DNA of 64,000 nt from Leptospira inadai serovar Lyme str. 10 (GTDB lineage: Bacteria > Spirochaetota > Leptospiria > Leptospirales > Leptospiraceae). Each line of letters starts with the position of its first letter. The stretch's first letter is position 1. The notes below the pieces were generated by a model. That model did no database searches, was not told where the DNA came from, and saw only the letters and a program-made list of their open reading frames with translations. Where the stretch lies: contig NZ_AHMM02000024.1 in assembly GCF_000243675.2 (NCBI RefSeq), positions 124,001-188,000 on the forward strand, read 5' to 3'. Shown here one piece after another: positions 35,900 to 43,759 of this stretch. The position numbers and the translations under genes are program-made.

Positions 35900-36538
35900 C
35901 TAATCGTGTTCTAGCAACCAGATATTCTCCGTCGCCGCACATTTGCCCTTTAATCCGCCGACTACGTTTTCGCTTCCGATGAAACTTAAACGATAAGAAT
36001 CTCCGTAATGTCGATTTACTTCCTCTTTGCTAATCGAAAAAGGAGGACCTTCCGATAAACTTTGATCATATTCGTAGCAAATCAGCAATTGCGGCGCCTT
36101 ATCGGTAATCTCAATTAAGTGAGCTGCGTATCGATTTCGCATTTCTTCGGGCAATGCCACTAATGCAGCCCTGTCATAAATTGCGTCGACTGGACCGAGG
36201 AGCATTTTAGATAAATGAAATATATCCCCGACAAAGATATCGATATTATTTGCGCTATAGCGATCAAGTTTACCGGCACCCGTTATTTTCGGTTCGACGC
36301 CAAGTTCCTGAAATAATTGTTCGACGGCCACTTTACTCAATTCGGCTCCGGCAACTCTATACCCGTTTGAAACTAGCCACGAAATATCGAGAGTTTTGCC
36401 GCATAAGGGCAAAAAAACGCGACTACCTTTCGCTAAAGATAGGCTTTCGAAATACTTGATCAGCAGCGGGTTGGCCTCTCTTCCGTGGAAGGCGATATCA
36501 TTCTTTACCCATTTTTGATGCCAAAAGCTTGGATCCAT
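35900..36538 (-). CDS. tpm: Thiopurine S-methyltransferase-family protein
   Basis: 212 residues matching the TPMT family. It opens MDPSFWHQKWVKNDIAFHG, then has the SAM-binding stretch RVFLPLCGKTLDISWL, the AELSKVAVEQLF motif, and IYDRAALVALPEEMRNRY. TPMT enzymes move a methyl from S-adenosylmethionine to a thiol or, in bacteria, to selenium or tellurium compounds, which gives resistance. The actual substrate is inferred only from the family. The gene stands alone on the minus strand and has no strong ribosome site. Confidence 0.9.
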   Translation of the reverse strand: MDPSFWHQKWVKNDIAFHGREANPLLIKYFESLSLAKGSRVFLPLCGKTLDISWLVSNGYRVAGAELSKVAVEQLFQELGVEPKITGAGKLDRYSANNIDIFVGDIFHLSKMLLGPVDAIYDRAALVALPEEMRNRYAAHLIEITDKAPQLLICYEYDQSLSEGPPFSISKEEVNRHYGDSYRLSFIGSENVVGGLKGKCAATENIWLLEHD

Positions 36539-36894
36539 AATAAGTTCTATAGTAATTTATCCGTGAATATCCTGTCATTCGCAAAATAGAAATTAGCAAT
36601 GAGTTTCTTCAGGTCTTGTCGAGCCATGAACACACAAGAATGGCTGTCCAAAACATATAGGGCGCATAACGAACAGGGGTAATCGACGCCCCAGCGAAAG
36701 CGGAATATGATCAAGCGCGAACGAATGCAGGCCGCGTAGAAAGGCGAAAGGCGCCGTTAATTCGTTACCTTAAGTAGAAATATTTTTTCTTAAAGAGAAA
36801 GTAATTCTAGAAAAAAAATTTGACTATATTTTAATATGCCTTGTATTCGCTTATTCATTGAGTTATGAGAACATTAATACAGGAAGGGTGATTT
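36539..36894. other. Gene-free stretch with a degenerate GC-rich repeat
   Basis: About 356 bases. Positions 36660-36745 are GC-rich and share the words AGCGAAAGCG, GCGAACGAA and GGCCGCG with the block at 30235-30377. The last 110 bases are very AT-rich and probably hold the promoter of the secreted protein gene. No gene is supported. Confidence 0.4.
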
Positions 36895-37299
36895 ATGAGA
36901 AGAATTGGATTATTATTATTGATGGGAATTTTGACGCATACCATTAATGCCAAAGATCAGAAGGCACAGGCGGAAGAAGCTCAAACCCTTTTGAACGGAA
37001 ATTGGGTATTGGATTACGGTTGCAATCAAGATCCTAACCCCACCGGAACGGCATGGTTAGTTATACATAATAATACTGTAATTTCGTGTAACCAACAATC
37101 CGTCACCAATAAAGGAACGATAGTAAACACGAAAAATAAAGGGATATATCGATTCGATTGGACAAAAGGGCCTTCTTCCACGGCAGAGTATCCGGTCACT
37201 CGATGGAATCTTTTAGGTCTAACCACTCAAGGAAGTACTAGTTGTTATTCGAGAGTTAGGAGCGCCGAACACAATCCCCCGAAATTTTGCAGTAAATAG
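36895..37299 (+). CDS. Small secreted protein of unknown function
   Basis: 134 residues. A short signal peptide (MRRIGLLLLMGILTHTINA) should be cleaved near residue 20. The mature part is hydrophilic with four cysteines (GCNQDPNPTG, ISCNQQ, TSCYSR, KFCSK), which may form two disulphides in the periplasm or outside. The ribosome site GGAAGGGTG is good. I do not recognise the family. It is one of the few plus-strand genes in this region. Confidence 0.7.
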   Translation: MRRIGLLLLMGILTHTINAKDQKAQAEEAQTLLNGNWVLDYGCNQDPNPTGTAWLVIHNNTVISCNQQSVTNKGTIVNTKNKGIYRFDWTKGPSSTAEYPVTRWNLLGLTTQGSTSCYSRVRSAEHNPPKFCSK

Positions 37300-37547
37300 T
37301 CGTATGCAAAAATCGGCAAAACGCCTTTAGGCGATCGATCGGGAGGACAATTAGTAATTTGCTTCGCCTAGTCTTCACTACAATCCTGAATATTTAGTTT
37401 TTAGTAATATAGAATGGCGCGATAATATATAAGCTCCGAACAGTCGAAAATAGACCCGATTTGCAGTATCAAAATTCCGTCAATTCGGCTAATCACTATT
37501 ATGCGAAATTAGTATTTCGCTTCGACGCACCTTTCCCGATTTCGCTC

Positions 37548-38411
37548 TTACGTGGCCGCGATCAGCAGTTCTTCCCCATTTTTGGGCGGTCGAAGATCGT
37601 CGGGCCTGTTTGCAAAGTAGAGTTGCGTCAACTGAGTAGCCGAGACATGCTGAACCTTGTTGAACCCGGACTCACGGGCCAAACTTAATATTTCCGTCGG
37701 CGTAAAAAGGCTGATAAACGGAGTCCCGCTCGCTTGCGCTCCTCTTGCAGCTGCCTCTAAGCCCGGACGAACATCCGGATCCGCCAGCTCGAAAGGAAGT
37801 AGAAAGGTCATTACGAACGTGGATTGGGGTGCAAGCCTCGCAACCTGACTTAGCATGGCTACGATCGCCTCCTTAGTAAGATACATACTCACTCCGATCG
37901 AAGTCACAATTGCCGGTCGGTTCGCGTCGAAACCGGCCGATGACAACCCTTCCCACCAGGACCCGCCCGATTCAAAATCCACCGGTACTAGACAAAGCCA
38001 TTCCGGGATACCATATCCAAGGTCGATCAACCGCTGGCGCTTCCATGCTTGATGACGTGGTTGGTCCACTTCAAATATCCGCAAACGAGAGGCAATATCC
38101 TTCCTGCGCTGCGCGAAGGTATCTAAACCGGCTCCTAAAATAACGTATTGGCCGATACCCTTGCCCGACTTCTCGACGACCAAGTCCTCAATAAAGCGAG
38201 CACGCGCCAGTATGGATGCTCGGAAGGGTTTTGTGAAATTTGGATCCATATCCGGACGACTACGCCAATCTTCCTCCGGGGCAGCAAGCCTCAGGCCGAT
38301 CTCATCTTCAAGTATGTGCGGCGGAGAATCCACCTGCATGTGCAGAGCGCGCCAAAGGGCCACCCGAACTGCCGTACTATCCGCAACTGGATTCAATTTA
38401 TTATCATTCAT
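37548..38411 (-). CDS. Class I SAM-dependent methyltransferase (leucine carboxyl methyltransferase-like, TIGR00027 type)
   Basis: 287 residues. The SAM motif is YVILGAGLDTFAQRR near 89-103, followed by an acidic residue in FEVDQPRHQAWK, and IVTSIGVSMYLTKEAI further on. This pattern is that of the LCMT-like/TIGR00027 family, whose substrates are mostly unknown in bacteria. A TGGAGAAAG ribosome site precedes the ATG. The gene is richer in G+C (GCGCGCC, GCCCGG words) than its neighbours, which suggests recent transfer from a different genome. A short open frame overlaps its start. Confidence 0.88.
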   Translation of the reverse strand: MNDNKLNPVADSTAVRVALWRALHMQVDSPPHILEDEIGLRLAAPEEDWRSRPDMDPNFTKPFRASILARARFIEDLVVEKSGKGIGQYVILGAGLDTFAQRRKDIASRLRIFEVDQPRHQAWKRQRLIDLGYGIPEWLCLVPVDFESGGSWWEGLSSAGFDANRPAIVTSIGVSMYLTKEAIVAMLSQVARLAPQSTFVMTFLLPFELADPDVRPGLEAAARGAQASGTPFISLFTPTEILSLARESGFNKVQHVSATQLTQLYFANRPDDLRPPKNGEELLIAAT

Positions 38412-38547
38412 GATGTTCTTTCTCCAGACCCGATTCGTTAGTTTTAAGCCGTTGAAAATTTTCGATAGTTTTTAATTCGCTTAAACTCGGATTTTTAATC
38501 TCTATATCGTAATGGACTCCGTCAATAGTCGAAATTCCGGAGAGCAC
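38404..38547 (-). pseudogene. Coding remnant overlapping the methyltransferase start
   Basis: One minus-strand frame (open from about 38590, possible GTG at 38547) reads WGSGFTVLSGISTIDGVHYD, then IEIKNPSLSELKTIENFQR, and stops at 38404-38406 inside the methyltransferase start. It has protein-like composition and may be the C-terminus of a lost gene, or a short upstream gene. The family is not recognised. Confidence 0.35.
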
Positions 38548-38785
38548 CGTAAAACCGGAACCCCACGACGCGTATGCAGTTTATTGGCTTCTTAAAATAA
38601 AAATCAGCCCTGGGGTTATCGCATACTTTGCCAGAGCGTATTTATCAAGCGACTTCTAACAGTTGTTGCTCTTCTATTATTGCAAACAATCCAGCCGAAA
38701 TTGAAGGAGAGATTTAAACCTAAGCTCGCAAAAATTCATTTTTCTTATTCATCGATCCGCTCTTAGATTTAGTTGCACGTATAAT
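38548..38785. other. Gene-free stretch
   Basis: With the remnant above, this forms a gap of about 374 bases between the methyltransferase and DUF4256 genes. It shows no repeat, RNA structure or credible gene. Confidence 0.4.
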
Positions 38786-39361
38786 TTAAACCCTAAGCGA
38801 GCCCCGGAATCCTCTGGCGGCATAGTAAGATTCCGCCCCATTATGATAGACAAATACAGTATCATAACGGCGATCGCAGAAAAGGGCTCCGCCTAATTTC
38901 CTAATATCGGGGGGTGTTTTTACCCAGCTCGACGTTTTCGTATCGAAATCTCCAAGTTTCTGCAGCTCGCGATATTCCGTCTCCGATAAAAGTTCGATAC
39001 CCATAACGGCAGCCATATCGATAGCGTTATTTTTCGGCTTATGCTCTTTCCTTGACTCCAACGCTTCGCGATCGTAGCAAACGCTTCTGCGACCTTTAGG
39101 GCTTTCCTCAGAACAATCGTAAAAAATGTATTCGTTCGTCTTTTTATCATAACCGACAACGTCCGGTTCACCTCCAGTTATTTCCATTTCGTTGAGTGAC
39201 CAGAGTTTTTCAGCATTGCCTTCCAATTTCGCTTTGATTTTAGCCCATTCCAAACCTTTATGCCACTTCCTGTTTTTCTCAAAACGTGCTTTCAATGCTT
39301 CGAGAAGTTCTTCCCGTTTTTCTTGCGACAATTTCTTTTTATTGTTCTCGGTAACCTTCAT
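38786..39361 (-). CDS. DUF4256-domain protein
   Basis: 191 residues, matching the length and pattern of DUF4256. Charged N-terminus, then ARFEKNRKWHKGLEWAKIKA, EITGGEPDVVGYDKKTNEYI, CSEESPKGRRSVCYDREALE, and the C-terminal CDRRYDTVFVYHNGAESYYA. No catalytic role has been assigned to the family as far as I know. It is cytosolic. A TAGGAAG ribosome site precedes the ATG. It lies just downstream of a DoxX gene (stop 22 bases away) and may share its transcript. Confidence 0.86.
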   Translation of the reverse strand: MKVTENNKKKLSQEKREELLEALKARFEKNRKWHKGLEWAKIKAKLEGNAEKLWSLNEMEITGGEPDVVGYDKKTNEYIFYDCSEESPKGRRSVCYDREALESRKEHKPKNNAIDMAAVMGIELLSETEYRELQKLGDFDTKTSSWVKTPPDIRKLGGALFCDRRYDTVFVYHNGAESYYAARGFRGSLRV

Positions 39362-39382
39362 AACTTCCTACACTTTGGCTAC

Positions 39383-39757
39383 TTAACCTAAAACGACTTT
39401 TTTATCCGCGGGCCTAAAATACCAAGATATTACCGTCAGGGATAGAAGTAGTAATGAGGGAAATATTTCATTTACGGTACCCGAAGCGATATGCGAAACT
39501 GCAGCTCCCGACATGGCAAAGAAAAAGCCCGCATAAGCCCATTCTTTTAGCAAAGGGAATTTAGGAAGAAGCAATGCCACAACTCCTAAAATTTTCCAAA
39601 CACCTAGTATCGTTAGAAAATAATCGGGATAACCTAAATTTGCGGTGAAGTCCCCTTCCGTTTTCACTTTGAATACCTGCACTATTCCGGTTGATGACAT
39701 TCCTAATGCAAGCCAGATGGTAGAAACCCAATAGATGATTTTATTTTTCTTAGCCAT
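39383..39757 (-). CDS. DoxX-family membrane protein
   Basis: 124 residues from the ATG at 39757 (MAKKNKIIYWV). Another ATG at 39784 adds nine residues; neither has a strong ribosome site. Four hydrophobic helices carry the DoxX pattern, with TGIVQVFKVKTEGDFTANLG joining the first two, and GVWKILGVVALLLPKFPLLK closely matching the DoxX protein encoded near 29 kb. The two are probably paralogues. Repeat copy E lies just upstream and may carry or disturb its promoter. Confidence 0.86.
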   Translation of the reverse strand: MAKKNKIIYWVSTIWLALGMSSTGIVQVFKVKTEGDFTANLGYPDYFLTILGVWKILGVVALLLPKFPLLKEWAYAGFFFAMSGAAVSHIASGTVNEIFPSLLLLSLTVISWYFRPADKKVVLG

Positions 39758-39784
39758 AATGGAATCTTTTAATTTGCTTCCCAT

Positions 39785-40324
39785 TTCTTGCAATCGGTTT
39801 TGCAAGCTGACGGATAATGCCCATCGTTATCCCAAATTGTAATCCGACGACCTTCGGATTCTAAGAAGTAAAGGCTCGCAACGCATAACCAGAGGACAGA
39901 TGACTGAGGACGGAAGACAGTAGCTGCTAGAGGCTAGGAATACAACTGAAGTAGTGGAAGAATCTACTGTAACACAAGGATCTTTCTGTAGAACATGGAA
40001 ACTCCGCTTATCAATGTTCTGTCCTCAGTCCTCTGTCTTCTGTCCTCTGATACCACTCCGCAACGAATGAACATCCGACCCCATACCGGTAATCGACGAA
40101 AAGCGGAGATTGGAAAACTGGCTCAGCGAAAATCTAAAAGCAGCCGACGCGGTTTTAACCCTCCCTGGCGAACTTACTTGCAGGTGGCGCCTAACAATCC
40201 GAGCCACAGATCCGATTTCAAATGATGGAAAAACAAAAGGTATCTGCTTTTGCGGAACTAGGTTATTTGCAAAATTATCTCTTTTCTCGCAAAGTCACTT
40301 CGCTAGAATTGGAATCTACCGAAG
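39785..40324. other. Gene-free stretch holding repeat copy E
   Basis: About 540 bases between the divergent DoxX and recC genes. It contains repeat copy E (39890-40049) and about 275 bases before recC in which no gene or clear promoter can be supported. Confidence 0.45.
39890..40049 (-). repeat. MITE-like dispersed repeat, copy E (inverted)
   Basis: The longest copy, about 160 bp, inverted relative to A-C. The left end (CAGAGGACAGATGACTGAGG onward) and the right end (ending TCTGTCTTCTGTCCTCTG) are about 31-bp imperfect inverted repeats. The interior keeps CTGTAGAACATGGAAACTCC and CAATGTTCTGTCC. Confidence 0.85.
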
Positions 40325-43300
40325 ATGCCTATCAACGTTTTTTCTTCCGACGACCTGACTCTCTTAGCGGAAAATCTCCTCTCTTCCGTTTCCTCCGATA
40401 TCCGGGAAGAAGACGGATTGTATAGTCCGATTATAGTGATTCCGAATCAAAGCATGGAGACGTGGCTATACTTGGAATTTGTAAGGCGAGCCGGAGTCGC
40501 TTTTAATATCCGTTTTCTCTTTCTAGAAAAAGCAATCGAAGAGTTTTTATTAAAAAAATATTCTCCGGATATAAAACCAGGTTCGCGGCCCTTTCTTCAA
40601 CCGGAATCTAGACGTTTTCTAATTTACGAATACATTCAAAAAACGCCCGGCTTTCTTTCGGATTATCCGATTTTGAGCGCATATCTTTTGCCATCCGGAA
40701 GAAAGAAGATAGATCCGGTTCGACTATTCGAATTATCCGGAAGACTCGCAAAATATTTTAAAGATTACGAACTGCAAAGACAAGATTGGATTCGAAATTG
40801 GATCGGCGATCGATACGAAATGCTTCGTATCGGAACCGAAGACATCGAAGAATGGAGTGCGACAAAATCGCCGGTTTTCTTTTTACAGAAGGAGTTATAC
40901 GCGGCGACTACGGAAAGTGTAAACTCCGAAACGCTTATCCAATTTGCTATGCGAACTCTGGCTTCCGGGAAAACGGCGAATGCTAAGAAAGCAAAGCCCG
41001 GAAAAATATATTTATTCGGGCTTTCGCAATTGTCCTCTACCTATATAGCGTTGTTTAACGGACTTTTACCGGAGCTTTCCGTAGAAGTATTTCAATTCGG
41101 TCTACCTCACGACGCATTCACAACCGAGGCATCGCAGCTAACCAATTGTCGCAGCTGGGCGACTCCGTTCCGCACGCTCCATCAAAGCTGGCTATCTTCG
41201 GGAGCTCAAATGCATAAGATTCAAGATCGTGAGAAAAAACGAGATTCCGTTCTTGAAGCTTTTCAGAGATATCTTTCGAGCGGAAAACAAGCCTTGTCCG
41301 ACCGACGACTGCCTGCCGACGCGAGCCTAACGATAGCCGAGGCTCCGGGAAAATTAAGAGAAGTGGAATCGGTTTTTCACGTGATTCTCTCTAAATTAGA
41401 TGATGATCCGACACTTCGCTTAACCGATATCGGTATTTTCTGCGTAGACCTTCCCGATTACCGGCCTGCAATCGAAAGTGTTTTTGATGGAGGAATCCTT
41501 GCGAAGCTAAAGAGCCAAAGCGGAACGGAAGAATTTTCTCCAAAGACTCTTCCCTACACGATAAGAGACGTGCGTGCCGGAGAGACAAGCTCCTTTTTGC
41601 GAGGATTGCTATGTATTTTTCCGTTACTCGCAGGCAAAAAATCTAGACAGGAATTCTTCGACCTATTTCGAAATTCTTGCTTCCAGGCAAAATGGGGTAT
41701 CGACCCGGAGGTGCTTCAGGAATGGAACACATATGCAAAAAACCTAAACCTTTACATAGACGACTCGCTGGAAGGAGATCCGCAATCATTTTCTTTTAGG
41801 AACGGATTCATTCGATTGGCTATGTCCGAAATCTTACCCGAATCTGCGGAGGCGGATACCGGCATCTCGCCGTACCCTTCTCGAAATAAAATTTCCGTCG
41901 AGAACTGGATCGGCATTTGGAAAAAAGTGGAGTTTATCCTGAATTCCTTTTCCGATCTTTTATCGGATCAAAGCCTCTCATCCGATGAATTATTGGATTC
42001 ATTCCTACGATTCGCGCAGGCAATGCTCATCCCTTCCGAAGAGGAACCGGAAGAAACTACGATAGCGCTGGAATTATTTTCCAGACTGGAATCCTTAAAA
42101 GGAATTTCGTGGGACTCCGGCGATGCCAAGGATAGAATTAGATTTTTTGAAACTTTTGTTCGCGAGTCCTGCGACGGGATTCCGGTCAGAAAAGGAAAAT
42201 ATCTTACCGGTGGAATAACCGTCTCGGCTTTGCAGCCTATGCGCCCGATTCCCTTTCGTCACATATTTATTCTGGGACTGGGAGAAGGGGCGTTTCCGGG
42301 AATCGATGATCGCTCGGCCTTCAACCTTAGACATCTTTCTCCGCGCCCGGGCGATATTACGAATAGACAAACGAACGAATCCTTGTTATACGAAACGATT
42401 TTATCCGCGAAAGAAAGCCTGAATTTTTCCTTCGTTTCGCAGGATACGGGTAAGGACGAGGAGTTGGCGCCCTCCCCTTCCTTATTACAAATCGAGCAAG
42501 CGTTAAAAGAATTCATTCTGAATCAGGAAGAGAGTGTCAGGGTTCCATTACCGCTAAACAAACACAGTAGGCAATACTTCGAAGCCAGGACTATTCCCGG
42601 CGAAAAGGATTTTCGTTCCAATTTCTTTAAAACGTACGATGCGGCCGCCGTCACAGCTTACGGACTAGAAGAAGGAAAAAAGAAATATATTAAAAAAATA
42701 TTGAATTTCGGAACGGCCTCGAAACCCGCGCAGTCGCTGCGGATCGCAAAGGAACTGACGATCGATTTGAGTGAACTCGTACAATTTTGGAAATCTCCTC
42801 TCTTTTATTTTCTCAGGAAAAATTTCGGATTGTACGCCCAAGATTTCGAAGAAGAAGAATCCGCACCCCGGAGAGAACCGTTTCGAATTTCGGAAAGTTT
42901 TTCCTTAGTCTCGGAAACTTGGAAACTTTTCGGAAATAATTTTTCCGGGAAAAAAATATCCGCCGATTCCCTCTCCATATTCTTACAAGGATACGAGAAA
43001 ACGATTCGGAATTTCGGTAAACGAGGCTTGCTTCCGCGAGGAACGTACCGCGACGTAGAAGAAATACTCAACGCGGAAAAGTTAGAACGGGCTTGGGGAA
43101 AAATCGAACCACTGATAAATGAAAGTTATTTTTACGACGCACTTTCTTTCGGCGAGACTTCAAAACAAGGAACTATCCTCTCTTTGCCGAGCCCATTCTT
43201 AGATATCTCCGAAGGAATTCGAGTGTATTTTAGCGGACTGAAGGAATCGGTATTCGTTTCGAACGAAAACATAGTCTTAATCTATCCTAACTCGAAAAAA

Positions 43301-43759
43301 AACCTAAAAAACGGAATCGACCCCCTGATAATTCAATCGCTCTTAGACCTTATACCCACCGAAGCGAAAAAGCAAAAGACAGTGCAGGTCTTATTCGGAT
43401 ACGTCTCGAAAGAAGGGTTACCAGAGGAATATCGATTACAATCGGAAAGTCCGGAAAGAAAAAATTTCCTAAAGAACCTTGTAGAAGAATATCTCCGTCC
43501 TTGCACTGCATTACTTTCTCCGCAATTTTGGGAAGATTTTCCGCTTCGAAAAGAAATCTCTCGATGTGCAAATGGAGAGGACCGAGAAAAACTTTCACAA
43601 GAGTATTCGCTTTGGATCCGGGAATCTCTAGAATACGACTTATCCGAATATTTAAATCCTACGCTTAGACTTTTGCCGTCTCCTAAAGATCATATTCCGG
43701 TAAATGCCTTGGATTTATCCGAGAAATTGTACGAACCGGTTTTACGGAGTTTATCATGA
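40325..43759 (+). CDS. recC: Exodeoxyribonuclease V gamma subunit (RecC)
   Basis: 1144 residues, normal RecC size. It opens with MPINVFSSDDLTLLAENLLS, and VIPNQSMETWLYLEFVRRAG contains the family's N-terminal stretch. Near 640-660 is RPIPFRHIFILGLGEGAFPG, a conserved RecC/AddB-like stretch. It has no working helicase or nuclease motif of its own; in the complex it recognises Chi and splits the strands. The stop overlaps the recB start by ATGA, so translation is coupled. It heads the recC-recB-recD operon. Confidence 0.93.
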   Translation: MPINVFSSDDLTLLAENLLSSVSSDIREEDGLYSPIIVIPNQSMETWLYLEFVRRAGVAFNIRFLFLEKAIEEFLLKKYSPDIKPGSRPFLQPESRRFLIYEYIQKTPGFLSDYPILSAYLLPSGRKKIDPVRLFELSGRLAKYFKDYELQRQDWIRNWIGDRYEMLRIGTEDIEEWSATKSPVFFLQKELYAATTESVNSETLIQFAMRTLASGKTANAKKAKPGKIYLFGLSQLSSTYIALFNGLLPELSVEVFQFGLPHDAFTTEASQLTNCRSWATPFRTLHQSWLSSGAQMHKIQDREKKRDSVLEAFQRYLSSGKQALSDRRLPADASLTIAEAPGKLREVESVFHVILSKLDDDPTLRLTDIGIFCVDLPDYRPAIESVFDGGILAKLKSQSGTEEFSPKTLPYTIRDVRAGETSSFLRGLLCIFPLLAGKKSRQEFFDLFRNSCFQAKWGIDPEVLQEWNTYAKNLNLYIDDSLEGDPQSFSFRNGFIRLAMSEILPESAEADTGISPYPSRNKISVENWIGIWKKVEFILNSFSDLLSDQSLSSDELLDSFLRFAQAMLIPSEEEPEETTIALELFSRLESLKGISWDSGDAKDRIRFFETFVRESCDGIPVRKGKYLTGGITVSALQPMRPIPFRHIFILGLGEGAFPGIDDRSAFNLRHLSPRPGDITNRQTNESLLYETILSAKESLNFSFVSQDTGKDEELAPSPSLLQIEQALKEFILNQEESVRVPLPLNKHSRQYFEARTIPGEKDFRSNFFKTYDAAAVTAYGLEEGKKKYIKKILNFGTASKPAQSLRIAKELTIDLSELVQFWKSPLFYFLRKNFGLYAQDFEEEESAPRREPFRISESFSLVSETWKLFGNNFSGKKISADSLSIFLQGYEKTIRNFGKRGLLPRGTYRDVEEILNAEKLERAWGKIEPLINESYFYDALSFGETSKQGTILSLPSPFLDISEGIRVYFSGLKESVFVSNENIVLIYPNSKKNLKNGIDPLIIQSLLDLIPTEAKKQKTVQVLFGYVSKEGLPEEYRLQSESPERKNFLKNLVEEYLRPCTALLSPQFWEDFPLRKEISRCANGEDREKLSQEYSLWIRESLEYDLSEYLNPTLRLLPSPKDHIPVNALDLSEKLYEPVLRSLS

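Noticed and set aside
35900..36538. Transposon- or plasmid-borne thiopurine/tellurite resistance island
   Set aside because: No mobility gene lies next to it and its composition is like the surrounding genes.
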